Assembly (NCBI RefSeq): GCF_026151205.1
Contig: NC_087074.1
Location: 620,001-684,000, forward strand
Direction of reading: 5' to 3'
Length of the DNA stretch: 64,000 nucleotides
From: Bolinopsis microptera
Lineage: Eukaryota > Ctenophora > Tentaculata > Lobata > Bolinopsidae
Below the pieces are notes generated by a model, which saw only the letters and a program-made list of their open reading frames with translations, did no database searches and was not told where the DNA came from. Both the position numbers and the translations under genes were made by a program. Positions 48,501-58,771 of the stretch are shown in pieces. Positions within the stretch are counted from its first letter, which is position 1; every line of letters starts with the position of its first letter.

Positions 48501-51500
48501 ATTTGCGTTATACATGGCAAGTATCTGGACTTATGATAACTTAGGATCTCCATCAATCATAAATTCCTCTCAGATTCCCAGGCTGCATTTAAAGCGCTTA
48601 ACAGCACCAGTTTTAACTCCAGGTTCGTTCTGAACATCTCAGACCAACTCACTAGGTATTCACATCGAGTAGGACTTCGTTCCAGGACATTAAGGAGTAT
48701 ACGGTAAAGAACTAGCGGAAGAATTCGCAAGGGACGATCAATCCAACAACATCCCCATAGGACCAGAACCCTTCCTCCCAAATAGGCCACACTCAGTGAC
48801 AAAGGAACATTCCACTTGTGATGTTCCTCCACAAATTAAATACAGGAACTTTTATTTTTCTGGAACTCACATCAGATGGCTAACATGGTCGCTTTCAGAA
48901 TAGGTCACAGCCCACTAGTTTATTTTCAGAACGTGGCAAACAACGTCAACTTCAAGACGCAAGATTGCGAACACTTTTCAGGAGAAGCAGCAACATCCCA
49001 GCACCTCCTCTACAAGTGCATCCAGATCATGACGTTCAGAATGAGAATAATTGGTAAACTCTACCTTAACACCAGTAAACTACATCATATCTTCAAATTT
49101 GTGGAACAGTCGACAAGACTGGATAGGGAAAACTCTTTTGGGTAACCTCCTTGGATTCTTCACCAGGAACTTTCGCTAAACCCCATACTAGGAACTCAAC
49201 CTAGGCCCATCTCCGCATAGAGACATATCTCCCAGGCTTTGACCTTGCTCGGAAGTCCCTTGTCTACCCGCAGAAGTACTACAACGGAAGTGGGTTTGCT
49301 CTGAGACAGGTAGTGACAGCTTCAAGACTCCAGGGGTCTGTTGCATTGATATTTATTATTTTATGATTTCGTATATACTTTGGGAGTCCTGGCGTGCAGC
49401 TAGCAGGAGTTGCATTCTGTGGGCACGGTGAGAAGGCCTCCATCTTAACGTAAGAGGCCAGAAACCGTTGACCAGAACAGAGAGAGAGAGAATATCAACA
49501 AATAAAGATTGTTTAATTTTTGCAAAAAATTTCTCGTCATGTGACAACCCTTCCCAACCCCCCTCAACCCCCTACCCCTCCCCCCCTAAAAAACTCATCG
49601 GATTTTTGCTTCCCGCGAACATGATTTTTTCTGAAAATTTTTGTCAAGCCAGATCTGTAAATCTATCAAATATGTAAAAAAAAAACCTTAGGATACAGAT
49701 ATTGTTAGCTTGTACCATACTCAGACGACAGCGCTCTACTCTAAACTGGGATACAGATATTGTTAGCTTGTACCATACTCAGACAACAGCGCTCTACTCT
49801 AAACTGGGATACAGATATTGTTAGCTTGTACCATACTCAGACGACAGTGCTCTTCTCTAAACTGGGATACAGATATTGTTAGCTTGTACCATACTCAGAC
49901 GACAGCGCTCTACTCTAAACTGGGATCTACAGATATTGTTAGCTTGTACCATACTCAGACGACAGCGCTCTACTCTAAACTGGGATACAGATATTGTTAG
50001 CTTGTACCATACTCAGACGACAGCGCTCTACTCTAAACTAGGATACAGATATTGTTAGCTTGTACCATACTCAGACGACAGCGCTCTACTCTAAACTGGG
50101 ATACAGATATTGTTAGCTTGTACCATACTCAGACGACAGCGCTCTACTCTAAACTGGGATACAGATATTGTTAGCTTGTACCATACTCAGACGACAGCGC
50201 TCTACTGTAAACTGGGATACAGATATTGTTAGCTTGTACCATACTCAGACGACAGCGCTCTACTCTAAACTGGGATACAGATATTGTTAGCTTGTACCAT
50301 ACTCAGACGACAGTGCTCTACTCTAAACTGGGATACAGATATTGTTAGCTTGTACCATACTCAGACGACAGCGCTCTACTCTAAACTGGGATACAGATAT
50401 TGTTAGCTTGTACCATACTCAGACGACAGCGCTCTACTCTAAACTGGGATACAGATAATGTTAGCTTGTACCATACTCAGACGACAGCGCTCTACTCTAA
50501 ACTGGGATACAGATATTGTTAGCTTGTGCCATACTCAGACGACAGTGCTCTTCTCTAAACTGGGATACAGATATTGTTAGCTTGTACCATACTCAGACGA
50601 CAGCGCTCTACTGTAAACTGGGATACAGATATTGTTAGCTTGTACCATACTCAGACGACAGCGCTCTACTCTAAACTGGGATACACATATTGTTAGCTTG
50701 TACCATACTCAGACGACAGCGCTCTACTCTAAACTGGGATACACATATTGTTAGCTTGTACCATACTCAGACGACAGCGCTCTACTCTAAACTGGGATAC
50801 ACATATTGTTAGCTTGTACCATACTCAGACGACAGTGCTCTACTCTAAACTGGGATACAGATATTGTTAGCTTGTACCATACTCAGACGACAGCGCTCTA
50901 CTCTAAACTGGGATACACATATTGTTAGCTTGTACCATACTCAGACGACAGTGCTCTACTCTAAACTGGGATACAGATATTGTTAGCTTGTACCATACTC
51001 AGACGACAGCGCTCTACTGTAAACTGGGATACAGATATTGTTAGCTTGTACCATACTCAGACGACAGCGCTCTACTCTAAACTAGGATACAGATATTGTT
51101 AGCTTGTACCATACTCAGACGACAGCGCTCTACTCTAAACTGGGATACAGATATTGTTAGCTTGTACCATACTCAGACGACAGCGCTCTACTGTAAACTG
51201 GGATACAGATATTGTTAGCTTGTACCATACTCAGACGACAGCGCTCTACTCTAGACTGGGATACAGATATTGTTAGCTTGTACCATACTCAGACGACAGT
51301 GCTCTACTCTAAACTGGGATACAGATATTGTTAGCTTGTACCATACTCAGACGACAGCGCTCTACTCTAAACTGGGATACAGATATTGTTAGCTTGTACC
51401 ATACTCAGACGACAGTGCTCTACTCTAAACTGGGATACAGATTTTGTTAGCTTGTACCATACTCAGACGACAGCGCTCTACTCTAAACTGGGATACAGAT

Positions 51501-54500
51501 ATTGTTAGCTTGTGCCATACTCAGACGACAGCGGTCTACTCTAAACTGGGATACAGATATATTGTTAGCTTGTACCATACTCAGACGACAGCGCTCTACT
51601 CTAAACTGGGATACAGATATTGTTAGCTTGTACCATACTCAGACGACAGCGCTCTACTCTAAACTGGGATACAGATATTGTTAGCTTGTACCATACTCAG
51701 ACGACAGCGCTCTACTCTAAACTGGGATACAGATATTGTTAGCTTGTACCATACTCAGACGACAGCGCTCTACTCTAAACTGGGATACAGATATTGTTAG
51801 CTTGTACCATACTCAGACGACAGTGTTCTACTCTAAACTGGGATACAGATATTGTTAGCTTGTACCATACTCAGACGACAGCGCTCTACTCTAAACTGGG
51901 ATACAGATATTGTTAGCTTGTACCATACTCAGACGACAGCGCTCTACTCTAAACTGGGATACAGATATTGTTAGCTTGTACCATACTCAGACGACAGCGC
52001 TCTACTCTAAACTGGGATACAGATATTGTTAGCTTGTACCATACTCAGACGACAGTGCTCTACTCTAAACTGGGATACAGATATTGTTAGCTTGTACCAT
52101 ACTCAGACGACAGCGCTCTACTCTAAACTGGGATACAGATATTGTTAGCTTGTACCATACTCAGACGACAGCGCTCTACTCTAAACTGGGATACAGATAT
52201 TGTTAGCTTGTACCATACTCAGACGACAGCGCTCTACTCTAAACTGGGATACAGATATTGTTAGCTTGTACCATACTCAGACGACAGCGCTCTACTCTAA
52301 ACTGGGATACAGATATTGTTAGCTTGTACCATACTCAGACGACAGCGCTCTACTCTAAACTGGGATACAGATATTGTTAGCTTGTACCATACTCAGACGA
52401 CAGCGCTCTACTCTAAACTGGGATACAGATATTGTTAGCTTGTACCATACTCAGACGACAGCGCTCTACTCTAAACTGGGATACAGATATTGTTAGCTTG
52501 TACCATACTCAGACGACAGCGCTCTACTCTAAACTGGGATACAGATATTGTTAGCTTGTACCATACTCAGACGACAGCGCTCTACTCTAAACTGGGATAC
52601 AGATATTGTTAGCTTGTACCATACTCAGACGACAGCGCTCTACTCTAAACTGGGATACAGATATTGTTAGCTTGTACCATACTCAGACGACAGCGCTCTA
52701 CTCTAAACTGGGATACAGATATTGTTAGCTTGTACCATACTCAGACGACAGCGCTCTACTCTAAACTGGGATACAGATATTGTTAGCTTGTACCATACTC
52801 AGACGACAGCGCTCTACTCTAAACTGGGATACAGATATTGTTAGCTTGTACCATACTCAGACGACAGCGCTCTACTCTAAACTGGGATACAGATATTGTT
52901 AGCTTGTACCATACTCAGACGACAGCGCTCTACTCTAAACTGGGATACAGATATTGTTAGCTTGTACCATACTCAGACGACAGCGGCTCTACTCTAAACT
53001 GGGATACAGATATTGTTAGCTTGTACCATACTCAGACGACAGCGCTCTACTCTAAACTGGGATACAGATATTGTTAGCTTGTACCATACTCAGACGACAG
53101 CGCTCTACTCTAAACTAGGATACAGATATTGTTAGCTTGTACCATACTCAGACGACAGCGCTCTACTCTAAACTGGGATACAGATATTGTTAGCTTGTAC
53201 CATACTCAGACGACAGCGCTCTACTCTAAACTGGGATACAGATATTGTTAGCTTGTACCATACTCAGACGACAGTGTTCTACTCTAAACTGGGATACAGA
53301 TATTGTTAGCTTGTACCATACTCAGACGACAGCGCTCTACTCTAAACTGGGATACAGATATTGTTAGCTTGTACCATACTCAGACGACAGCGCTCTACTC
53401 TAAACTGGGATACAGATATTGTTAGCTTGTACCATACTCAGACGACAGCGCTCTACTCTAAACTGGGATACAGATATTGTTAGCTTGTACCATACTCAGA
53501 CGACAGCGCTCTACTCTAAACTGGGATACAGATATTGTTAGCTTGTACCATACTCAGACGACAGCGCTCTACTCTAAACTGGGATACAGATATTGTTAGC
53601 TTGTACCATACTCAGACGACAGTGCTCTACTCTAAACTAGGATACAGATATTGTTAGCTTGTACCATACTCAGACGACAGCGCTCTACTCTAAACTGGGA
53701 TACAGATATTGTTAGCTTGTACCATACTCAGACGACAGCGCTCTACTCTAAACTGGGATACAGATATTGTTAGCTTGTACCATACTCAGACGACAGCGCT
53801 CTACTCTAAACTGGGATACAGATATTGTTAGCTTGTACCATACTCAGACGACAGTGCTCTACTCTAAACTGGGATCTACAGATATTGTTAGCTTGTACAA
53901 TGTACCATACTCAGACGACAGCGCTCTACTCTAAACTGGGATACAGATATTGTTAGCTTGTACCATACTCAGACGACAGTGTTCTACTCTAAACTGGGAT
54001 ACAGATATTGTTAGCTTGTACCATACTCAGACGACAGCGCTCTACTCTAAACTGGGATACAGATATTGTTAGCTTGTACCATACTCAGACGACAGTGCTC
54101 TTCTCTAAACTGGGATACAGATATTGTTAGCTTGTACCATACTCAGACGACAGCGCTCTACTCTAAACTGGGATACAGATATTGTTAGCTTGTACCATAC
54201 TCAGACGACAGCGCTCTACTCTAAACTGGGATACAGATATTGTTAGCTTGTACCATACTCAGACGACAGTGCTCTACTCTAAACTGGGATACAGATATTG
54301 TTAGCTTGTACCATACTCAGACGACAGCGCTCTACTCTAAACTGGGATACAGATATTGTTAGCTTGTACCATACTCAGACGACAGTGTTCTACTCTAAAC
54401 TGGGATACAGATATTGTTAGCTTGTACCATACTCAGACGACAGCGCTCTACTCTAAACTGGGATACAGATATTGTTAGCTTGTACCATAGTCAGACGACA

Positions 54501-57500
54501 GTGCTCTTCTCTAAACTGGGATACAGATATTGTTAGCTTGTACCATACTCAGACGACAGCGCTCTACTCTAAACTGGGATACAGATATTGTTAGCTTGTA
54601 CCATACTCAGACGACAGCGCTCTACTCTAAACTGGGATACAGATATTGTTAGCTTGTACCATACTCAGACGACAGTGCTCTACTCTAAACTAGGATACAG
54701 ATATTGTTAGCTTGTACCATACTCAGACGACAGCGCTCTACTCTAAACTGGGATACAGATATTGTTAGCTTGTACCATACTCAGACGACAGCGCTCTACT
54801 CTAAACTGGGATACAGATATTGTTAGCTTGTACCATACTCAGACGACAGCGCTCTACTCTAAACTGGGATACAGATATTGTTAGCTTGTACCATACTCAG
54901 ACGACAGTGCTCTACTCTAAACTGGGATCTACAGATATTGTTAGCTTGTACAATGTACCATACTCAGACGACAGCGCTCTACTCTAAACTGGGATACAGA
55001 TTATATTGTTAGCTTGTACCATACTCAGACGACAGTGTTCTACTCTAAACTGGGATACAGATATTGTTAGCTTGTACCATACTCAGACGACAGCGCTCTA
55101 CTCTAAACTGGGATACAGATATTGTTAGCTTGTACCATACTCAGACGACAGCGCTCTACTCTAAACTGGGATACAGATATTGTTAGCTTGTACCATACTC
55201 AGACGACAGCGCTCTACTCTAAACTGGGATACAGATATTGTTAGCTTGTACCATACTCAGACGACAGTGCTCTACTCTAAACTGGGATCTACAGATATTG
55301 TTAGCTTGTACAATGTACCATACTCAGACGACAGCGCTCTACTCTAAACTGGGATACAGATATTGTTAGCTTGTACCATACTCAGACGACAGTGTTCTAC
55401 TCTAAACTGGGATACAGATATTGTTAGCTTGTACCATACTCAGACGACAGCGCTCTACTCTAAACTGGGATACAGATATTGTTAGCTTGTACCATACTCA
55501 GACGACAGTGCTCTTCTCTAAACTGGGATACAGATATTGTTAGCTTGTACCATACTCAGACGACAGCGCTCTACTCTAAACTGGGATACAGATATTGTTA
55601 GCTTGTACCATACTCAGACGACAGCGCTCTACTCTAAACTGGGATACAGATATTGTTAGCTTGTACCATACTCAGACGACAGTGCTCTACTCTAAACTAG
55701 GATACAGATATTGTTAGCTTGTACCATACTCAGACGACAGCGCTCTACTCTAAACTGGGATACAGATATTGTTAGCTTGTACCATACTCAGACGACAGTG
55801 CTCTACTCTAAACTGGGATCTACAGATATTGTTAGCTTGTACAATGTACCATACTCAGACGACAGCGTTCTACTCTAAACTGGGATACAGATATTGTTAG
55901 CTTGTACCATACTCAGACGACAGCGCTCTACTCTAAACTGGGATACAGATATTGTTAGCTTGTACCATACTCAGACGACAGTGCTCTACTCTAAACTAGG
56001 ATACAGATATTGTTAGCTTGTACCATACTCAGACGACAGCGCTCTACTCTAAACTGGGATACAGATATTGTTAGCTTGTACCATACTCAGACGACAGCGC
56101 TCTACTCTAAACTGGGATACAGATATTGTTAGCTTGTACTTTATTATGCCTCAAATAAGAATTACTAAGAATGATATGCTTCATCGACACGATGATAAAA
56201 TCTAAGGAAACTCACCGTGTGTAAAAATATAATACCGATATTTAATTCTGTTAAATTATAAAATTTTGCAACACGAATAAATATTCAATGAAATATTCAA
56301 TGAAATGGTGCTTCTCATATGTTGCAGAATGCTCCTGTAAAGCTATAATAAGAATCCTGTTCTTTTCGTGGGGCAGCTAATTCAGTACCGTAGCACCATA
56401 CTTGTAGTACATACAGTACAAATGTATATATTATACATGTAGTACATACAGTACTAATGTATACATTATACAAAGTAATAAAATATTCATTATAAAATAG
56501 AATTCTTCACCTCGTGATAAAAGAGATTAATAATACAGTCCTCACCTCGTGATAAAAGAGATTAATAATACAGTCCTCACCTCGTGATAAAAGAGATTAA
56601 TAATACAGTCCTCACCTCGTGATAAAAGAGATTAATAATACAGTCCTCGTTTTTCAGGTTTTGTAAAAGTTCGATCTCCCGCCTCATCTCGTCATTACTC
56701 TGAGGATTGAGCTTTTGCAGGCTCACCACTTTAATTGCCACCATGACGTCACGTGATCTATCTACACCTTTGTAAACCATACAGGAGGCTCCTTTTCCTA
56801 TCTCCTTCTAAAAATAATTTGTCTCTAATAAAATGTAGATTACAAATGTAATATTGTGTTACGTATATATTATGAATAATATTCTGTCTTCAAAAATAGC
56901 AACTAATAAATTTCCAGACTACAGATCTACAGGTACACACTTTAATTCCATCATATTTACTGAAATCTAAGAAGTTAGCTACCTTCCACACATCGAACTC
57001 GTTGCCAGCAATAGTGACTGGTGCCATAGCTCCGCTATAGTGCTCCTTTGCAGGGAATACAGACTTCAAACTGGCCGCTTCTTGCATCTTCTTAACTTGA
57101 TTCTGGGATAATATTAAGATAATTAATCGTGCATCACTACGAATAAAAGATTTTCATCTTTTACCTTGGCTAAATCTAAAACATCGCCAAGTTAACTATC
57201 AGCAAACAAAACCACAACTTTTCAGATATTTATCCTAAACTTACCGCAAGATATTTGTTCTCTTTTTCGAGCTCATGTATTTTATTTTTCAAATCGTTTA
57301 GTTGTCCATCGGGAGAGAATGCTGCTTTCAAGCTTGCTTGTTCTTGCATCTTTTTAACTTGTGCCTGTAGGTAAGTTATCAAAATTAATCAACTTAACTA
57401 GGATGTAACATATCCATTCTTACTTTATATAATTATAGGAGTATCTACACTCATCAGTCGCTTCTTCAATAAAAGTAAATATCAGTTCTCAACTTAACAA

Positions 57501-58771
57501 AAGCAAATTAAACAAGTTTCATTACAAACCACCAAATATTCGTTTTCTTTCTTTAATCGTGCTTCCATTTCTTGAGCCTGTTTCTTCAGTGCATTGTAAG
57601 CAGCTTGATTACCTAAAGTGAAACAAGATAATCATCAAGAATATTTCAAGAAGATTTTCAAGGATGGCCATCTTCTCAATTTTTTCAGGATGTCGATTTT
57701 TTTAAAGAGGTCGGTGAAACAAAAACTAATACTTTACTTGGTGGAGTATTTTCATCATTTTCTCCTTTCATCAGATTAGCCTGCACACCTTTTTCGAAAA
57801 ACTTGATCTGAAATTCAACAATCTGTGATACATAGTATAGACATTTTTATACTCAGAAATTGTCATAACACTTATAATAATACTACTACTGAATTTGGTT
57901 AATAAGATTATACAGGTGCAGGGTGGCCCAGAAGTAACTGCCCACACGCAACCCTTTAATAACTCACGTAATTCTTCTTAGAATTGCACAGAAATTTCAG
58001 AGATTATACCCACTGTCATATTTAATTAATTACAGTGGGTGTGGCACGCCACTCCCTCTTTTTCACTATTTTCACCATAAAGTGAGAACGATTTCAGCAG
58101 AGGAACTTCAAAGTTTCTACTAGACACATTTGGTTTGATAATTGAAGTGCTTTCCCAAAATTTCAAGTTGGTTGTTCACAATTTAACCGAGTTATGACCC
58201 TTTTTAGATCTTGCAGATACGTGATCCAGCACTTAATCAGTGATATCAGTGAAAAAGAGGGATTGGCGTGCCACACCAACTGTAGTAAAACAATTTTTTT
58301 TGCAATTTTAAGAGGAATTATGTGAGTTATTGAAGGGTTGCGTGTGGGCAGTTACTTCTGGGCCACCCTGTATTACATGGGTATTGTTCCAAATCAACAA
58401 ACCTTTGTAACAGAATTGATCTTTCTAGGTCGCGGAGTTATACGAGCACTATAAGACAAAGGAGGTCTAGTTCTGACAGACGCAACATTTGGAGCAGGCG
58501 TAAAAGATGCAGGTAACACGGAACTATTAGATGATGTAGAACAGACCGAATTAAGTGAGATCGATAGACTTGGCACTGGGTCTGACTGTTGGCGTTCTCT
58601 AGTCATTTGAAAGGGAAGTTTCATTGATACACAGCTATCTTCAGCCTTTGTTTTCCTACCATCTGATCCATATTTATTCAACAACTCTTGAATTCTAGTA
58701 GTGCTAACTTCTCCATGTTTGGAACTGCTCACATCACTTATCTCCGACATTTTAACATCAGCATCTTCCAT
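27579..58771 (-). CDS. TTK: TTK/Mps1 dual-specificity kinase, ten coding exons over 31 kb
   Basis: Exons (- strand): 58771-58403, 57807-57738, 57612-57530, 57364-57245, 57102-56983, 56807-56616, 40622-40434, 39588-39448, 28009-27878, 27722-27579. They sum to 1,560 nt, joining in phase to 519 residues. The spindle-checkpoint kinase acts at kinetochores. The N terminus is Ser-rich; exons 3-5 encode coiled-coil, and exons 4 and 5 (120 nt each, QVKKMQEQASLKAAF and QVKKMQEAASLKSVF) are duplicates. The kinase domain has IGKGASCMV (P-loop), VAIKVV, REIELLQNL (C-helix Glu), MVLEFGETDLHTYM, SIVHKDLKPQN (HRD with Lys for Arg), KLIDFGIS, EGTPNYIAPE, RSDVYSLGCILFKM and the end DRTKRATVAQLLKM. The DLKP.NF, KLIDFGI, GT.NY..PE pattern is diagnostic for Mps1. 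It is shorter than the human protein (857 residues), lacking the TPR region. Introns carry two + strand genes and huge minisatellites built from its own splice sites. Confidence 0.92.
28010..32115. repeat. 21-bp minisatellite with a splice-acceptor-bearing higher-order unit
   Basis: About 4.1 kb is built of 21-bp units (ACTAGTTACCATAGTAACACT and GTTACACT variants). Roughly every 100 to 900 bp it is punctuated by a block reading on the TTK strand ACGCTACCTACCTCAG|ATGTT. This block is the acceptor and first bases of the TTK exon at 28009. About a dozen extra copies of the block are present, the last near 32113. Long open frames on both strands are repeat translations (VTMVTSS, LLVTIVT) and not genes. 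Confidence 0.96.
32116..32669. other. upstream region of TIR-HEAT 2
   Basis: Non-repetitive sequence between the array and the TIR-HEAT 2 start. It presumably holds that gene's promoter; no motif stands out. Confidence 0.4.
32670..33959 (+). CDS. TIR-HEAT protein 2, intronless, nested in a TTK intron
   Basis: The 429-residue paralogue of the gene at 19133 has the same order. The TIR domain is about 11-140 (LNVMISYSHQNTELMLRIRD, YEVWVDTNLKAG) with Glu82 in FCEDEVSLARISNKKILPV at the position of the SARM1-type catalytic glutamate. A linker with FWKRHFGE and FWIRCKDGFSMELTM follows, then HEAT repeats (DPNIRAVACIALP, DRLVRQSACVALGIF, ISDVRSSALKSLETIG) and a full C-terminal helix, TLQDEIKKLGM. 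TIR domains signal by oligomerising or by cleaving NAD+; which applies here is not shown. The start is the first ATG, matching the paralogue's offset. It lies antisense within the 11.4-kb TTK intron between 28009 and 39448, flanked on both sides by the same 21-bp minisatellite family, as if inserted into it. Confidence 0.9.
   Translation: MDETYVDSSKLNVMISYSHQNTELMLRIRDLLSSSNYEVWVDTNLKAGCQFFKNIGSAVIGCDVFLFILTEHSVASKFCEDEVSLARISNKKILPVTFCNPMDISSEMNPGLRLILSCTQWVCLDPKVDDDQNDRQIVQNLNQALQLEHTENSRLDIYDIAFSEEESAASVGQNNKTLHRTDCNLFLEPFWKRHFGETKKKVEVKKVLAHIKEDYKFDYEKLGFDDTQTAKALALWCFDLQHHDTVVTRAQYDMLVYANGYLKGKEEGPDTFWIRCKDGFSMELTMGQVFNAESSVRYDCIENLGEIKNKRFTTMLYKLLKDSDPNIRAVACIALPRTVNMQTMNTTIERVLKLLKDPDRLVRQSACVALGIFRKPASVPALLITWRNDMISDVRSSALKSLETIGTSEALEGIKVVKTLQDEIKKLGM
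34019..34431. mobile_element. MITE-like element with 27-bp inverted ends and GCGACC filler
   Basis: Left end GGGCCCCCTCTCTTGTGTAA continues through AAGCGAC, and its exact complement closes the element at 34431. The flanks share TAGATA (34013-34018 and 34432-34437), a 6-bp target duplication. The interior is a degenerate AAAGCGACC / GAAGCGACC repeat, including a second internal copy of the left end near 34101-34130. No transposase is present. Confidence 0.82.
34724..34816. repeat. outlying copies of the 21-bp minisatellite
   Basis: Four units of the ACTAGTTACCATAGTAACACT family lie on the far side of TIR-HEAT 2 from the main 28010-32115 array. They suggest that the gene sits within a formerly continuous repeat region. 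Confidence 0.9.
35403..35427. promoter_or_regulatory. E-box and CRE cluster
   Basis: CACGTG occurs at 35403 and 35416, the second overlapping TGACGTCA at 35420. These are consensus bHLH and CREB/ATF sites; no start site is visible nearby. Confidence 0.3.
36039..36090. other. strong imperfect hairpin
   Basis: TGCAGTCGAAG and GATCCACAATAAC pair with GTTATTGTGGATC and TTCGACTGCA, leaving only a small bulge (TCATG). It may be a tiny foldback element or a cruciform-forming site. Confidence 0.7.
36225..36772 (+). repeat. AGTACAGTAGTAGT minisatellite
   Basis: Units of about 32 bp, built from ACAGTAGTAGT and ATTATAGTACAG blocks, run for 550 bp upstream of the discoidin-like gene. Reading frames through it are low-complexity artefacts. 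Confidence 0.95.
37023..39122 (+). CDS. secreted discoidin/fucolectin-like protein, three or four exons
   Basis: Exon 1 (37023-37080) is a signal peptide (MKQTILVFGLVLLCRLSDQ). Exon 2 (37236-37411) has YAIDNDLKTYAEVTKDGSQW then LRVDLGGIYCIDQ, the sequence signature of F5/8C (discoidin) and fucolectin domains, whose members bind sugars or lipids outside the cell. Exon 3 (37581-37848) continues VVWYRGN and has cysteine-rich SCSKEDCTCEGSHCNVF, ending CAAG|GTTCGT in phase 1. A possible exon 4 (39037-39122) follows the 1.1-kb poly-C array: CCAACAG acceptor, open in the right phase, ending at TGA, for about 195 residues in total; this exon is tentative. The gene is antisense inside a TTK intron. 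The exon 2 donor is tandemly triplicated and an array starts 12 bases after the exon 3 donor. Confidence 0.72.
37412..37475 (+). repeat. 23-bp tandem copies of the discoidin-gene exon 2 donor
   Basis: The exon ends CGACCAG|GTTAGAATG. A 23-bp unit that starts GTTAGAA and ends GTGACCAG follows twice more, so GACCAG|GTTAGAA occurs three times in tandem. Only the first is needed for the modelled protein. Confidence 0.93.
37860..39008 (+). repeat. ACTACAAGTGTCAC-polyC minisatellite
   Basis: Units combine ACTACAAGTGTCA (or GTGTAA) with a run of 6 to 15 C and vary between about 18 and 28 bp; there are more than 45 copies. It occupies the putative last intron of the discoidin-like gene. Proline-rich open frames across it in several frames are artefacts of the composition. 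Confidence 0.96.
39123..39447. other. TTK intron sequence beyond the discoidin gene
   Basis: AT-rich intronic sequence ending at the TTK exon donor (GAG|GTATGT at 39447). No gene or repeat is recognised. Confidence 0.5.
39690..40433 (-). repeat. 24-bp tandem copies of a TTK donor site, about 31 copies
   Basis: On the TTK strand the exon ends AGCATAGTCCACAAG|GTTTGT, and the array repeats that junction every 24 bases with a TAT link. Each unit carries 15 exonic bases and the donor. It starts GT and ends AG. In the kinase frame every unit reads V-C-Y-S-I-V-H-K with no stop. Confidence 0.97.
40589..42908 (-). repeat. 58-bp copies of a TTK acceptor and exon start, block 1, about 40 copies
   Basis: On the TTK strand each unit contains GCTAACAATATCTGTATCCCAG-type acceptor sequence (branch-point-like CTAAC 15 to 20 bases before CCCAG), then TTTAGAGTAGAGCGC and the rest of the exon start to AGTATGGTAC. 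The copy at 40622 continues into the kinase exon as GTACTGGAG; all others continue as GTACAAGCT. Single-base indels are common. Confidence 0.97.
43130..44690. repeat. imperfect 130- to 280-bp GC-poor/G-rich repeats
   Basis: About ten units share GGAAAATTTTTGAGAAATA, AGACGACATTTGGCATTAAA, GTAATAATCAGACATCACAA and a G-run followed by GCGCAGCCCCC. They lie in the left part of the 6.8-kb element. No coding capacity is recognised. Confidence 0.9.
44900..47475. repeat. degenerate 40-bp CAGACCCACCATTCTGG repeats
   Basis: More than 60 diverged units alternate GCAGACCCACCATTCTGGTT with GCCAGACCCACTCTTCTAGA-like halves. CAGACCCA also occurs in the element's left subterminal region (42940-42975), tying the array to the element's ends. 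Open frames through it are repeat artefacts. Confidence 0.9.
47480..49150 (+). pseudogene. decayed non-LTR-like retroelement segment
   Basis: Near 48975-49030 the + strand reads CEHFSGEAATSQHLLYKC, like the C-x-x-C...HLL..C tail after RNase H in non-LTR elements. Upstream frames are scrambled, with duplicated segments (47830-47900 against 47980-48050 share CCTCCAGTAACCACTTTTCA). No intact enzyme is present. The remaining bases to 49640 hold nothing recognised. Confidence 0.4.
47718..47760. other. perfect 21-bp palindrome
   Basis: TCCTGGTGATTTAGTAGCTC plus T at 47718-47738 is repeated as its exact complement at 47740-47760, with one base between. It would form a tight hairpin or cruciform. 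Confidence 0.9.
49691..56139 (-). repeat. 58-bp copies of the TTK acceptor and exon start, block 2, about 111 copies
   Basis: This is the same unit as 40589-42908, continuing on the other side of the 6.8-kb insertion. Higher-order patterns recur, for example units with GGGATCTACAG and a 7-base TACAATG insertion near 53875, 54930, 55290 and 55818, showing block-wise amplification of several units at once. Units are nearly identical over long spans, indicating recent expansion. Confidence 0.97.
56140..56505. other. TTK intron sequence next to the array
   Basis: AT-rich sequence with a short direct repeat (ATATTCAATGAA, twice) and a TACATACAGTAC duplication near 56406-56460. No gene is recognised. 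Confidence 0.5.
56511..56650 (-). repeat. 35-bp tandem copies of the TTK exon 6 end and donor, four copies
   Basis: The exon ends CTTTTATCACGAG|GTGAGG. The same 35-bp junction unit is repeated, placing donors after 56616, 56581, 56546 and 56511. The unit includes about 29 exonic bases, begins GTGAGG and ends ACGAG. Using any distal donor shifts the frame and meets a stop. Confidence 0.95.
57919..58370. mobile_element. MITE in TTK intron 1
   Basis: The ends CAGGGTGGCCCAGAAGTAAC are inverted over roughly 50 bases (through ACTGCCCACACGCAACCC), and a second inner inverted pair (TGGCACGCCA near 58040 and 58265) makes most of the 452 bp fold back. No clear target duplication is visible. It is related in its first bases to the CAGGGTGGGCC family at 9245. 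Confidence 0.85.

Larger units (their letters stand above)
42909..49690. mobile_element. 6.8-kb transposon-like insertion splitting the 58-bp array
   Basis: The two ends are perfect 18-bp inverted repeats beginning TAAGGTTTTTTTTTTACA. They are flanked by GGATACAG on both sides (42901-42908 and 49691-49698), which looks like an 8-bp target duplication within one 58-bp unit. Subterminal AGATCTGT words occur at both ends. The cargo is two internal repeat arrays and a decayed retroelement segment; no transposase is recognised, so it is non-autonomous. Eight-base duplications suggest a hAT-like mechanism, which is inference. Caution: every array unit contains GGATACAG. Confidence 0.75.
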
